From the IMG/VR virus record IMGVR_UViG_3300000230_000044, positions 1 through 20,292 of that record: a stretch of 20,292 nt of DNA. One strand, given 5' to 3'. A program made the translations under genes and the position numbers. Positions 1 to 6,686 of the stretch are shown in pieces. The notes under the pieces are model-generated. The model was not told the origin of the DNA and did no database searches. It was given only the letters and a program-made list of their open reading frames with translations. Source of the stretch: a virus. Position 1 is the first letter of the stretch. Each line of letters starts with the position of its first letter.

Positions 1-26
1 CTTTTTTTTTTTTTTTCTTTTGCCAT
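1..26 (-). CDS. Possible start of a small gene cut by the window edge
   Basis: An ATG at 26-24 on the minus strand opens a frame beginning MAKEKKKK and running off the window. It lies just after the TAA at 30-28 that closes the preceding frame. The lysine run comes from a homopolymer of 15 T on the plus strand (2-16). No clear Shine-Dalgarno is visible. Only about eight codons are seen, so this may be noncoding, and the homopolymer length itself may be an assembly uncertainty. Confidence 0.25.
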
Positions 27-27
27 G

Positions 28-96
28 TTACTCTGCTTCGTAATCCATTTCAGCGGTGTTTTCGTCGTAGAGAGTTTTTCCGCCATCTTTCGACTA
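28..96 (-). other. In-frame continuation beyond the amber codon
   Basis: Reading through TAG (96-94) in the frame of the upstream 41-residue gene gives 21 codons, including KDGGKTLYDENTAEMDY, then TAA at 30-28. The composition, acidic with aromatic residues, looks coding and would give a 62 to 63-residue protein. The explanation could be a nonsense mutation, readthrough, amber suppression or a sequencing error. Genome-wide recoding is unlikely because TAG closes other genes normally (2183, 8502, 12315, 14250). Confidence 0.45.
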
Positions 97-219
97 ACCG
101 CTTTCATCGCCTTCGATGTATTCAAATCCTGCGGCTTCCATCGCTTGGTCAAATGTCATTGAGTGATTGGTGATGACCTTGCCGATTACTTCGTTTGTTG
201 CCTTATCCTTGATGTTCAT
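94..219 (-). CDS. Small phage protein of 41 residues, probably truncated by an amber codon
   Basis: The start at 219 is chosen because AGGAG (revcomp of 226-230) sits at good spacing before ATG. The longer frame starting at 420 only overlaps the neighbouring gene out of frame. The product begins MNIKDKATNEVIGKVITNHS and ends EYIEGDESG. From memory it resembles small phage proteins with a 'N-H-S-M-T-x-[DE]-x-A' core; no function is known to me. The frame is closed by TAG at 96-94, but the same frame stays open for 21 more acidic, gene-like codons to TAA at 30-28. The gene is the third in the minus cassette, after 426-629 and 272-433. Its leader matches the one before the gene at 7391. Confidence 0.6.
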   Translation of the reverse strand: MNIKDKATNEVIGKVITNHSMTFDQAMEAAGFEYIEGDESG

Positions 220-271
220 TTCGATCTCCTTTTTCTTGCTTTTTGATTTCATCATAAGTGTGCCGCGTATC

Positions 272-433
272 TCATTCGATGAGTTCCCGGATACCGCCGC
301 TTGCCGTGCCATTCGGGGAAACGCCGCAAAGATATTCCCATTCCGAATCCGAGAGATAAACCGTGCGCTTGCGCCCATTGACTTGGGGAGGGCGACCAAC
401 GCCCTCCCGACTTCCACCATGATTTTTAGCCAT
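272..433 (-). CDS. Small RHH-like putative DNA-binding protein
   Basis: The start is placed at ATG 433-431, giving 53 residues beginning MAKNHGGSREGVGRPP. The upstream extension to 463 belongs to the preceding gene in another frame. The N-terminus has the GGSREGxGRPP motif seen in many tiny phage and plasmid proteins, a basic AT-hook-like patch. The second half (RTVYLSDSEWEYL, then GIRELIE) follows the strand-helix-helix pattern of ribbon-helix-helix proteins, where the short strand enters the DNA major groove. The start overlaps the stop of the gene at 426-629 by 8 bp, so the two are probably translationally coupled. The inferred role is a small transcriptional regulator. The family is assigned from pattern only. 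Confidence 0.65.
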   Translation of the reverse strand: MAKNHGGSREGVGRPPQVNGRKRTVYLSDSEWEYLCGVSPNGTASGGIRELIE

Positions 434-629
434 TGATGATCTGCATAAGGTCGCCGCGCTCAATCGCGCCTTTTTTCTGAACGCACATCAGGGCTTCGAG
501 TTGGCTCTCAACAAATAGAAGTTTGTGCCCGCGCCCGGATTTCAGAGCAAAGACTTTGCGACCAGTGTAGTCGCTGGAGATTTCTTTTTGAGCGGACTTG
601 CTGAGTTCGGAAATTTTGATTGTGTTCAT
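426..629 (-). CDS. Hypothetical small phage protein, first gene of the left minus-strand cassette
   Basis: This 67-residue protein starts at ATG 629-627 with AAGGAG (revcomp of 635-640) well placed upstream. It begins MNTIKISELSKSAQKEISS and contains a basic, glycine-rich middle (GRKVFALKSGRGHK). No transmembrane segment or recognised catalytic motif is visible. It is the promoter-proximal gene of the minus cassette and overlaps the RHH-like gene by 8 bp. The plus-strand frame at 525-716 is its shadow and has no ribosome-binding site. I do not recognise the family; a small regulatory or host-takeover role is only a guess from position. Confidence 0.6.
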   Translation of the reverse strand: MNTIKISELSKSAQKEISSDYTGRKVFALKSGRGHKLLFVESQLEALMCVQKKGAIERGDLMQIING

Positions 630-678
630 GATTTTCTCCTTGTTTTGGTGGTGATGTTCGCATTACCTTATACTTTAT

Positions 679-706
679 ATTATACGGATATATTCAAATC
701 TGTCGG
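679..706 (-). promoter_or_regulatory. Candidate sigma70-type promoter for the left minus cassette
   Basis: On the minus strand CCGACA (706-701) is followed by 16 bp and a perfect TATAAT (684-679). This puts transcription start near 672 and a leader of roughly 40 nt before ATG 629. The -35 box matches the consensus at four of six positions. The surrounding stretch is strongly AT-rich and contains other TATA-like words, so the exact -10 is uncertain. An 8-bp inverted repeat (TTGGTGGT 645-652 with ACCACCAA 716-723) flanks the promoter. Confidence 0.5.
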
Positions 707-815
707 GGGTTTTTGACCACCAATTTCAAGAGAGATTTCAGAACTAGGAATAAGAAGCCGAACTCTGATTTATACTGCGCTGTAATACATACTCATTATG
801 TGGATAATTGCATAG

Positions 816-845
816 TTGTCAGGGGCTTTTTTATTATGCTATAAT
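816..845 (+). promoter_or_regulatory. Strong sigma70-type promoter with extended -10
   Basis: TTGTCA (816-821) is separated by 18 bp from TATAAT (840-845). The -10 is preceded by TG at the extended -10 position (837-838). Predicted transcription start is near 852, upstream of the lysis-like genes at 925. No other promoter this good is visible between here and the packaging genes, so it may drive the first block of the late operon. Confidence 0.7.
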
Positions 846-851
846 GTGGTA

Positions 852-886
852 AGCGCGGCGCATCGTGGGCGACCTGACGCCGCGCT
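852..886 (+). promoter_or_regulatory. Perfect hairpin at the predicted transcript 5' end
   Basis: AGCGCGGCG (852-860) and CGCCGCGCT (878-886) form a perfect 9-bp GC-rich stem with a 17-nt loop. It begins about where the promoter at 816-845 should start transcription. No T-run follows, so it is not an intrinsic terminator. A 5' stabilising hairpin or an operator are the likely alternatives. Confidence 0.6.
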
Positions 887-924
887 CATAATCATCATAC
901 TCAGCCCAAAAGGTAAATTACAAA

Positions 925-1251
925 ATGCAAATTGACCCCGAACTGTTAGCACTCATTACCGGCGTTCTTGGCGCCCTGTTCGCTCTGCTCTGGAAGTGGC
1001 TTGAAACGCGCTACACCTTGCCGAAACTGTCAGACTTCCTCGATGAGATTATGGCAATCGTTATCGCCACTCGTGAAAATCACGATTTGAAAGATGACGC
1101 GGCCCGGCTGGATTGGGCTATGGGCAAGGTCGAGCCGTATCTCAAGGCCAAAGGCCTGGATAAATATTTCGATGCGCGGGTAGTGATTGAGTACGCCATT
1201 GAGGTTATCAAACAGCGCAAAGAAGCCCGTTCTAGAATAGTAAACAACTAA
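925..1251 (+). CDS. Putative holin, LLH family-like
   Basis: The 108-residue protein has one N-terminal transmembrane segment (about residues 8-26, LALITGVLGALFALLWKWL). A soluble alpha-helical tail follows, with the pattern seen in LLH-type phage holins: repeated DAARLDWAMGKVEPYLKAKG-like helices ending in a basic stretch. LLH holins are about 100-150 residues with this single N-terminal segment, and the size fits. Holins open the inner membrane to release endolysin at a set time. A loose Shine-Dalgarno (AAAGG at 910-914) lies somewhat far upstream. It is the first gene after the promoter at 816-845. No endolysin is seen in the window, so the lysis assignment rests on fold and position; another small membrane protein is possible. 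Confidence 0.6.
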   Translation: MQIDPELLALITGVLGALFALLWKWLETRYTLPKLSDFLDEIMAIVIATRENHDLKDDAARLDWAMGKVEPYLKAKGLDKYFDARVVIEYAIEVIKQRKEARSRIVNN

Positions 1252-1255
1252 AGAG

Positions 1256-1280
1256 TTGCCCGGTCTAAACAGCCGGGCAA
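1256..1280 (+). promoter_or_regulatory. Intercistronic hairpin between holin-like gene and next gene
   Basis: TTGCCCGG (1256-1263) pairs perfectly with CCGGGCAA (1273-1280) around a 9-nt loop, starting five bases after the holin-like stop codon. The tail (TATTTGATTATG) has few Ts, so at most it is a weak terminator. It lies where the Shine-Dalgarno of the next gene should be, and that gene shows none, so it may control translation or RNA processing. Confidence 0.5.
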
Positions 1281-1289
1281 TATTTGATT

Positions 1290-1580
1290 ATGTTTACTGA
1301 TACCTTCCCGCCCGCGATTTACCCGGCTCTGCTAATTTTTAGCGGTTGTATTTTTACGCATCCGCACTTTTATCAGACGCCGGGATTTTATGCAATTTGG
1401 GCGGCAGTACCAGAGCTTATTTTAGGGGTGATTTATCTGATAGATTTTATCCATCCTTTCGCCACTATCGACCGCGTGAACCTGATTAGAAACACAATCA
1501 TGCTAATCTTTGCAACCGAGCTTTTTTATCAGTTTTACATCATGCCAAAACTGCGAAGGATGGCCGATGGAACTAAATGA
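1290..1580 (+). CDS. Small membrane protein, about three transmembrane segments
   Basis: The protein is 96 residues from ATG 1290; a TTG two codons upstream (1284) is a less likely start. Hydrophobic stretches around residues 9-22, 36-54 and 68-86 suggest three membrane passes, and the short C-terminus (PKLRRMADGTK) is basic. No family is recognised. It lies between the holin-like gene and a coiled-coil membrane protein and overlaps the latter by 14 bp. The cluster is therefore plausibly a lysis or membrane-modification module. No Shine-Dalgarno is visible; a hairpin occupies the upstream gap. Function is unknown. Confidence 0.6.
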   Translation: MFTDTFPPAIYPALLIFSGCIFTHPHFYQTPGFYAIWAAVPELILGVIYLIDFIHPFATIDRVNLIRNTIMLIFATELFYQFYIMPKLRRMADGTK

Positions 1581-1866
1581 TATTTTACTAATAGGGTCTT
1601 TTATTATCTCTGTCGTTGCGGCTATTATTGCAGTATCAAAGCGCCGAAGCGAAGTGAACCTCAACGAAGCGACAGAAGCCGAAAAAATAAGCGCGGCGTG
1701 GGAACGTCTGAACAAACCAAATGATGATCGTATAAAAGACCTCGAAACTAGACTGAGCAGCGCAATGGAAACTATTGAAAAATTACGAAAACGCGTGATT
1801 GAGCTGGAAGCTGAAAATACAGAACTCAGACGCCAAAACAAAGGGCGCGGATTGGCCTTCAGATGA
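1567..1866 (+). CDS. Membrane-anchored coiled-coil protein
   Basis: The start at 1567 is supported by AAGGA a few bases upstream; the frame is open further back but that part overlaps the previous gene. The 99-residue product has one N-terminal transmembrane helix (about residues 5-25, DILLIGSFIISVVAAIIAVS). A charged region follows, then a heptad-rich coiled coil (about 55-92, with IKDLETRLSSAMETIEKLRK and IELEAENTELRR). This is the topology of inner-membrane spanins and of some small holin-associated proteins. Spanin identity is unproven because no outer-membrane partner is visible and the host envelope is unknown. The stop overlaps the next start (ATGA, 4 bp). Confidence 0.65.
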   Translation: MELNDILLIGSFIISVVAAIIAVSKRRSEVNLNEATEAEKISAAWERLNKPNDDRIKDLETRLSSAMETIEKLRKRVIELEAENTELRRQNKGRGLAFR

Positions 1867-2183
1867 GAGAGATTGCCCGCTTTTTGTTCTCCGTTTTCGC
1901 CGGGTTGCTGTTACACCAAACTAGCAGCATCACGCATAAAATGCCGCACGGCTGGGAGCAGCTTGTCAATTACACAATCGGCGCGATGGGTGTAGTGCCC
2001 TTTATTATGATATGGCACAAAAGATACGCCGGTATAAAAGATGAAGATGCCCGCATAACTGCCGCCGGTACTACTGCGTTTTTGGGCGTCGGTAGTGGCG
2101 TGGCTCTGGGCTGGCTAATTGATACGATGTTTGGCGTGGTGTGGCCGGTGCGGTTTCGTATGGCCTCGAAAAAAGCACAATAG
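1863..2183 (+). CDS. Small multi-pass membrane protein
   Basis: The protein is 106 residues and starts at ATG 1863, overlapping the previous stop by 4 bp. Hydrophobic segments lie near residues 5-22, 38-52 and 69-92 (the last with AFLGVGSGVALGWLID). A loop containing KDEDARITAAGT separates the last two. I do not recognise a family. Context suggests it belongs to the same membrane module as the three preceding genes. The end of the frame is suspicious: after FGVVW the reading turns basic and stops, while the overlapping frame from 2141 gives a smoother hydrophobic continuation (AGAVSYGLEKS). An indel near 2140 may have changed the C-terminus. Confidence 0.55.
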   Translation: MREIARFLFSVFAGLLLHQTSSITHKMPHGWEQLVNYTIGAMGVVPFIMIWHKRYAGIKDEDARITAAGTTAFLGVGSGVALGWLIDTMFGVVWPVRFRMASKKAQ

Positions 2184-2344
2184 GGGCAGCGTCTGTTTTT
2201 GTCCCATTGGCAACGCTGACCGATAATGATTGCCCGTATACAGATGCTTCATGGTCTGGTTCCGCGTGGTATCGGATAAAAGCGAAGACGGCGGCGGTCT
2301 ATTTGGCTCGTATTCTGGCGTTTTGTTTGCTGGATAAAAAATAA
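2141..2344 (+). CDS. Doubtful open frame, possibly the displaced C-terminus of the previous gene
   Basis: This frame has only a GTG start at 2141, no Shine-Dalgarno, and begins inside the previous gene. Its first residues (AGAVSYGLEKSTIGAAS) would fit as the continuation of the last transmembrane helix of the 1863 gene if one frame change is allowed. The rest, up to LAFCLLDKK, has no recognised feature. It is either a frameshifted tail, an independent small gene or noncoding. Confidence 0.25.
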   Translation: MAGAVSYGLEKSTIGAASVFVPLATLTDNDCPYTDASWSGSAWYRIKAKTAAVYLARILAFCLLDKK

Positions 2345-2386
2345 ATTTTACTGTCCCGGTAAAAGGGATGTAAACGATTGTAAACT

Positions 2387-2887
2387 ATGAGACTAAACAA
2401 AGAGCAACGCGAAGCACTATTATCATGGGTAGCGGAAGGATTGAAAAGCGACGAAATCAATAAACGCGCTTCTCAGTTTTCGCCGCCCTTTAGTGTTTCG
2501 CGCGCGGCGGTCACAAAGGGGCGAAAGAAAAAGCAAATCGATCTCAAGACGTTGCAGACGATCAGCGATAATAGCGCCCTTACTACTGGCTACGCGCTCA
2601 AAGAATACCGGGTACAAAAACTCGCCCTACTGGCCGAACTTTTAGAGCGTGACATCCTGGGTGATAAGATTTGGCTTGCTCATAAAAAGGGTGTTGGCTC
2701 TGGTGACATTGCAGAAATCTTTGATTATCTCGAATTTAACAAAGGTGAGATTGACGCTTACCGGGGCGTATTGGATGACATTGCATCCGAGACGGGCGGG
2801 CGTATTAAGAACCTTGATGTAAAGAGCGCCGGTAAAGAGTTGCAAACGGTTATGTTTGTCGAGATTGTGAAGTCGAAAGATGAATAA
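2387..2887 (+). CDS. terS: Putative terminase small subunit
   Basis: The 166-residue protein lies directly upstream of the large terminase and overlaps it by 8 bp. This is the usual place for the small subunit, which binds phage DNA and presents it to the large subunit. Residues 4-50 look like a helix-turn-helix (EQREALLSWVAEGLKSDEI, then a turn and FSVSRAAVTKGRKKK). The central part is helical and charged, suitable for oligomer formation. No strong Shine-Dalgarno is seen upstream of ATG 2387. One exact copy of the 13-mer repeat lies within the gene at 2822-2834. The assignment rests on position and the N-terminal DNA-binding pattern; the sequence family itself is not recognised. Confidence 0.7.
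   Translation: MRLNKEQREALLSWVAEGLKSDEINKRASQFSPPFSVSRAAVTKGRKKKQIDLKTLQTISDNSALTTGYALKEYRVQKLALLAELLERDILGDKIWLAHKKGVGSGDIAEIFDYLEFNKGEIDAYRGVLDDIASETGGRIKNLDVKSAGKELQTVMFVEIVKSKDE
2822..2834 (+). repeat. Iterated 13-mer, copy 1
   Basis: This is an exact copy of AAGAGCGCCGGTA within the small terminase gene, read as codons for S-A-G. Confidence 0.85.
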
Positions 2888-4208
2888 TCTATTTGACATC
2901 AAAAACGAAAAAATGACGATCAACTTACACCCTGGCCAGACAAAAGCATGGGAGAGTAAGGCGCGTTTTACGTTTGTTATCGCCGGGACGCAGAGCGGTA
3001 AAACTAGCTTTGAGCCGTTCTGGTTACATCGTGAAATCAGAACATGCGGACCCGGTGATTATCTTGCGGTAACAGCGACTTATGGCCTATTCAAACTAAA
3101 GTTTCTGCCAGAAATGCAGGGCTATTTTGAACTGTTCGGATGGCAATATGCCGCGTCTGACCGCGTGATTTGGAAGAACGAAGGCCCGCAAAAGTATCGC
3201 ATAATCTTGCGCTCTGCCAATGCTCCCGGCGGTCTTGAAAGCGCAACAGTCAAAGCGGCTGTACTTGACGAATGCGGGCAAGATGAATTTAGCCTGCAAG
3301 CGTGGGAGGCCATACAGCGCCGGTTATCTCTATCGCGTGGTCGCGTGTTTGGTGGTACTACCCCGTATAACTTGGGGTGGCTGAAAACGCAGGTGTTTGA
3401 TAGGTGGCGTACTGGCGATCCTGATTACCGCGTTATTCAGTTCAAAAGCACGCAAAACCCCGCTTTCCCAATGGATGAATACGAGCGGGCAAAAGCTACG
3501 CTCCCAACGTGGAAGTTTGAGATGTTTTATAACGGTGAATTTAGCCGACCTGCAGGCCAGATTTACGAAGATTTTACCGAGTGGCACTCTTGCGATCCGT
3601 TCCCAATTCCGCAATCGTGGCCTCGGTTAATGGGTACTGACTTCGGCGCAATTCATACTGCTAAACTTATCGCCGTGATTGACCCGGCAACGGATATAAT
3701 CTATATTGTGGATGACCTGCTCGACGGTAACATGACCACATCGCAACACGTTGCAAGCGTCAAGCAAAACCGCTTTTACCGGCATGGGTTGGTTGCTTGG
3801 GGTGGCGCAGAATCCGAGAAACAACAGCGCTGGGATTGGAAAGCCGCCGGGCTTACAGTAAAAAAGCCGCCCATTTCAGACGTTGAAGCAGGCATTGACC
3901 GCGTTACCGAGGCGCTGAAAACTCGTAAGTTGAGAGTGTTCAATACCTGTGTCGGCCTGGTTGATGAGTTTGGTCGCTATGCGCGAGAGCTAAACGAAGT
4001 AGGCGAACCGACCGATAAGATCAAAGATAAAGAGACGTTCCATCGTTTGGATGCGGTGCGTTATCTGATAAGTGGCGCAACCAAAGCCGGTACGCTGAGA
4101 GCGTCCAAAGTTGACCTATACGCAAAAGTGCAAAGAGCGCCGGTAGGTGGTGCGGCGCGTGCTGATAGTGATATTGACGCCATGCTCGAGGAGAGTAATT
4201 ATGCCTAA
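2880..4208 (+). CDS. terL: Terminase large subunit (ATPase and nuclease)
   Basis: The 442-residue protein has the two domains of the packaging motor. In the ATPase domain the Walker A motif is GTQSGKTS (residues 36-43), Walker B is AAVLDE (126-131), and a GGTTP coupling motif lies at 158-162. In the C-terminal nuclease domain the acidic metal ligands are probably D254 (MGTDFGA), D278/D279 (YIVDD) and D391 (HRLDAVRY). It cuts concatemeric DNA and pumps it through the portal. The length fits the family. ATG 2880 overlaps the small-subunit stop; M12 is an alternative start, and neither has a strong Shine-Dalgarno. The stop overlaps the portal start by 8 bp. A 13-mer repeat copy lies at 4133-4145. 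Confidence 0.95.
   Translation: MNNLFDIKNEKMTINLHPGQTKAWESKARFTFVIAGTQSGKTSFEPFWLHREIRTCGPGDYLAVTATYGLFKLKFLPEMQGYFELFGWQYAASDRVIWKNEGPQKYRIILRSANAPGGLESATVKAAVLDECGQDEFSLQAWEAIQRRLSLSRGRVFGGTTPYNLGWLKTQVFDRWRTGDPDYRVIQFKSTQNPAFPMDEYERAKATLPTWKFEMFYNGEFSRPAGQIYEDFTEWHSCDPFPIPQSWPRLMGTDFGAIHTAKLIAVIDPATDIIYIVDDLLDGNMTTSQHVASVKQNRFYRHGLVAWGGAESEKQQRWDWKAAGLTVKKPPISDVEAGIDRVTEALKTRKLRVFNTCVGLVDEFGRYARELNEVGEPTDKIKDKETFHRLDAVRYLISGATKAGTLRASKVDLYAKVQRAPVGGAARADSDIDAMLEESNYA
4133..4145 (+). repeat. Iterated 13-mer, copy 2
   Basis: This is an exact copy of AAGAGCGCCGGTA near the 3' end of the large terminase gene. Here it is read in a different frame from copy 1 (R-A-P-V). Confidence 0.85.
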
Positions 4209-5460
4209 ATCTATTTTCGCAAGTACTGAATTTAAGCCGTACAAATCCCCCTGGGATGCACGGGTCAAAGAATTGGTAGCACGGGCATCGTATTATGATG
4301 GCTCTGTTTATACGCAACAACAGCAGAGCATTCTTTGGACAATGGGTCCGCGTATAGCCAAAGAAATCAAGCCGCTATTTCTGCCCCTTTCGCGCGCGGT
4401 TGATGTGGACGCGGGCGTCATACCGGCGGGTTGGTCATTTCCCCCAGAAGATCCAAAGTTCGAGGTGTGGAGCAAGGCGCGCGATGTGCTTTTTGATATG
4501 TCGGCGTGGGACACAAACGGCGTTTTGTTTGTCCACTACGGCGCCATGTATGGTGTTAGCGGTTTGCGCGTGGCTGATGTACGAGATAACAAGCAGGTAA
4601 TTATTCAGCCCATTCGCCCGATCAATTTTATGTTGGTATCATCCGCCCAATACAAGCAGGCCCCAGACATGGCGCTGTATGTCGAAATCCGCCAGGATAA
4701 TGCCGGTGATGAGTTTGAGTATGCCGAGGCCATCACAGATCAGTTTATCCGTACGTTCAAAAATGGCGAGCCGTTTGGCTACGATGATCGCGAGCCTGAG
4801 TACACAAATGAGCAAGGGGTTATCCCGATTATCGAATGCGTTCACATTGCAGACGGCACGGCGTTGGGAGAATGCACATTCCAAAAGTCAATCCCGATGC
4901 TGAACGAACTCAACGAAATGTCAAGCCGACTGTCTGAGGTTATCCGCAAAAACGCAGATCCGCAATTTGTGACCAGTGGCGCGGAACCGTCCGAGCTTCA
5001 GCGGGGATCTGATTACATGTGGTTTATTCCCGAAAACGCGGCGGTCAATGCGATTGTGCCAAAGGTTGATATTGCCGGCGTTCTTGAGTTCATTCGTGAA
5101 ATCAAAACAGGTGTAACAAGCAGCCTGCCCGAACTGTCATTTGACGACATCCGCAAGTCATCACAGATTGCCGCTGAGACTATCGAGTTACAACTTATTG
5201 ACCTGGTTATCAAGATCAAACGGACGCGCCCCAACTATGACCGGGCGCTGGTAATGGCTATGATGCTGGCAGGTGCAGCCGGTATTGAGATGGGCATCCC
5301 AGAACTGGCCGCACTGGCCGATACTGAGCTTATCCTTGACCCTGACCGGGCAATTATCCCGGCCTCACCTAAACAGCTTATCGAGCTTGAGATGATGCAA
5401 ATCGAGCTTAACAATATGCGGGCGGCTGGTAGCAATTTGGAAGGCGCTCTAAATGCCTGA
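4201..5460 (+). CDS. Portal protein
   Basis: The start at ATG 4201 is chosen because GAGGAG lies just upstream; the open frame to 4147 is inside the terminase gene. The product is 419 residues, within the range of portal proteins, which form the ring through which DNA enters the capsid and on which the tail is built. The central and C-terminal layout fits: beta-rich wing, the clip region, then a long stem helix (SFDDIRKSSQIAAETIELQL, about 305-325) and a helical, methionine- and alanine-rich crown near the C-terminus. The family is assigned by position between terminase and MuF and by this pattern. It overlaps the MuF gene by 8 bp. Confidence 0.85.
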   Translation: MPKSIFASTEFKPYKSPWDARVKELVARASYYDGSVYTQQQQSILWTMGPRIAKEIKPLFLPLSRAVDVDAGVIPAGWSFPPEDPKFEVWSKARDVLFDMSAWDTNGVLFVHYGAMYGVSGLRVADVRDNKQVIIQPIRPINFMLVSSAQYKQAPDMALYVEIRQDNAGDEFEYAEAITDQFIRTFKNGEPFGYDDREPEYTNEQGVIPIIECVHIADGTALGECTFQKSIPMLNELNEMSSRLSEVIRKNADPQFVTSGAEPSELQRGSDYMWFIPENAAVNAIVPKVDIAGVLEFIREIKTGVTSSLPELSFDDIRKSSQIAAETIELQLIDLVIKIKRTRPNYDRALVMAMMLAGAAGIEMGIPELAALADTELILDPDRAIIPASPKQLIELEMMQIELNNMRAAGSNLEGALNA

Positions 5461-6385
5461 TGTGGCAAACGCGCAAAAGTTTATTACTAAACTAACAGCG
5501 GTAGAAGCTGCCCATTTGCGGGCGGTTGAAGTTGCCAGGCGTGAGGCACGGCGCGGGATACTAGAGATTATCGACCGTGATGGTATCACCCGTCCCGGTG
5601 TGGCCGCCATGTTGCGCGAGGTGGATAATCTCAAGCGGGCTGTAGTGGCATCCGGGCGCGATACCGCAAAACTTGAGCGTATAACCGTACTCAATTATGC
5701 CCGTAAGCAAATCCAGACGGCGCAGCGCGTAGGGCTTGCGCGGGGAATTGATGTAAACGTTCTAGCCGGCCAAACCGCCGGTAATGCTTTAGACGGTGAG
5801 CAGGCTTATTTTACCTCCACCCCGGCATGGATCACGCAGCTCGAAAGCGCGATACAAACGACGGCAGCACGATTGCGGATAAGCAACGCCGCCCCAGATG
5901 AAGTCTCGGCCCTGCTTATCTCTGAGAGCGCAAACGCTGGTAGGCAATCAGCCTGGGCAAGCGCCGGTACAAAGGCGGGTTTGGAAGAGCAGCGCGGCGT
6001 TTGGACGTATGGCGTTGGACTTGTCGGGGCTTATCTTATGGCGCTGAACAAGGCCGATACAGAAACTACTTATTCTCGCCAATGGGTGAGTACACTGGAC
6101 GAAAGAACTACGGACTGTTGTTTACAAGCACATGGGCAGATTGTCGGTATGGATGAAAACTTTATCCTAAGAGGAACCCCAAGATTTGCTGACGAAATAT
6201 ATACAAGTCCAGCGCATTGGTATTGTAGAAGTAGCGTAGTTTTGTATAACGAAGAGTTTGAAAAGATTGGAATAACCACAGATGAAATGAAAAACGCCGC
6301 CAAAGCTGAATTAAACGCACGTGCTGAAACAAAAAAGAGAGTGCCAATTTACCCAAGTCATGCAACGTCTCGGCGTGGTAGGTGA
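5453..6385 (+). CDS. Minor head / head morphogenesis protein, MuF (SPP1 gp7-like)
   Basis: The protein is 310 residues and starts at ATG 5453, overlapping the portal stop. The MuF signature is clear: RQWVSTLDERTTDCCLQAHG (209-228), then PAHWYCRSS (253-261), with C222, C223, H227, H255 and C258 as probable metal or fold residues. The end (YPSHATSRR) is typical of the family. MuF proteins enter the head with the portal and may influence DNA ejection. Codon use changes abruptly around residue 203 (near 6060). Among 18 arginines before that point there are two AGG and no AGA, whereas of 10 after it five are AGA and one is AGG, and the DNA becomes AT-rich. This suggests that the 3' third came from another source. 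Confidence 0.9.
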   Translation: MPDVANAQKFITKLTAVEAAHLRAVEVARREARRGILEIIDRDGITRPGVAAMLREVDNLKRAVVASGRDTAKLERITVLNYARKQIQTAQRVGLARGIDVNVLAGQTAGNALDGEQAYFTSTPAWITQLESAIQTTAARLRISNAAPDEVSALLISESANAGRQSAWASAGTKAGLEEQRGVWTYGVGLVGAYLMALNKADTETTYSRQWVSTLDERTTDCCLQAHGQIVGMDENFILRGTPRFADEIYTSPAHWYCRSSVVLYNEEFEKIGITTDEMKNAAKAELNARAETKKRVPIYPSHATSRRGR

Positions 6386-6400
6386 TATAATAGTTTCAAT

Positions 6401-6676
6401 CCCTCAGTTGGAATAGGGGTAATTCTAGGAAATTGTCGGCTATTCATAAGGGAAAACCAATACCAACTTTAGTAGGACGTAAACATACCAAAGAGCATTG
6501 TGAGAAAATATCAAACGCTAATAAAGGACGAAAGCATACTCAGGAAGCAAAAGAAAAGATGTCAGCAGTTATGAAAAGGTAATAAAAACGCACTAGGAGC
6601 AGTACGATCACCAGAGACTAGAGCTAAAATGTCAGAAGCACAAAAGAAAAGACATTTACAAAAAATTCAACAGTAA
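6401..6676 (+). pseudogene. Remnant of a homing endonuclease (NUMOD3 repeats), frameshifted
   Basis: Directly after the MuF gene, codon-like sequence encodes repeated NUMOD3-type DNA-binding motifs. First come SWNRGNSRKLSAIHKGK, GRKHTKEHCEKIS and NKGRKHTQEAKEKMS in one frame, ending at TAA 6580-6582. Then GNKNALG and SPETRAKMSEAQKKR follow in another frame, ending at TAA 6674-6676. Dropping one A from the AAAA run at 6574-6577 joins the two frames without a break (K-G-N-K-N). NUMOD3 is a C-terminal DNA-contact module of HNH and GIY-YIG homing endonucleases. The catalytic N-terminal domain is absent here, and a stop lies just upstream (TAG near 6390). The remnant is AT-rich like the neighbouring part of MuF. 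No start codon or ribosome-binding site was found. Confidence 0.8.
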
Positions 6677-6686
6677 ATAATAAAGC

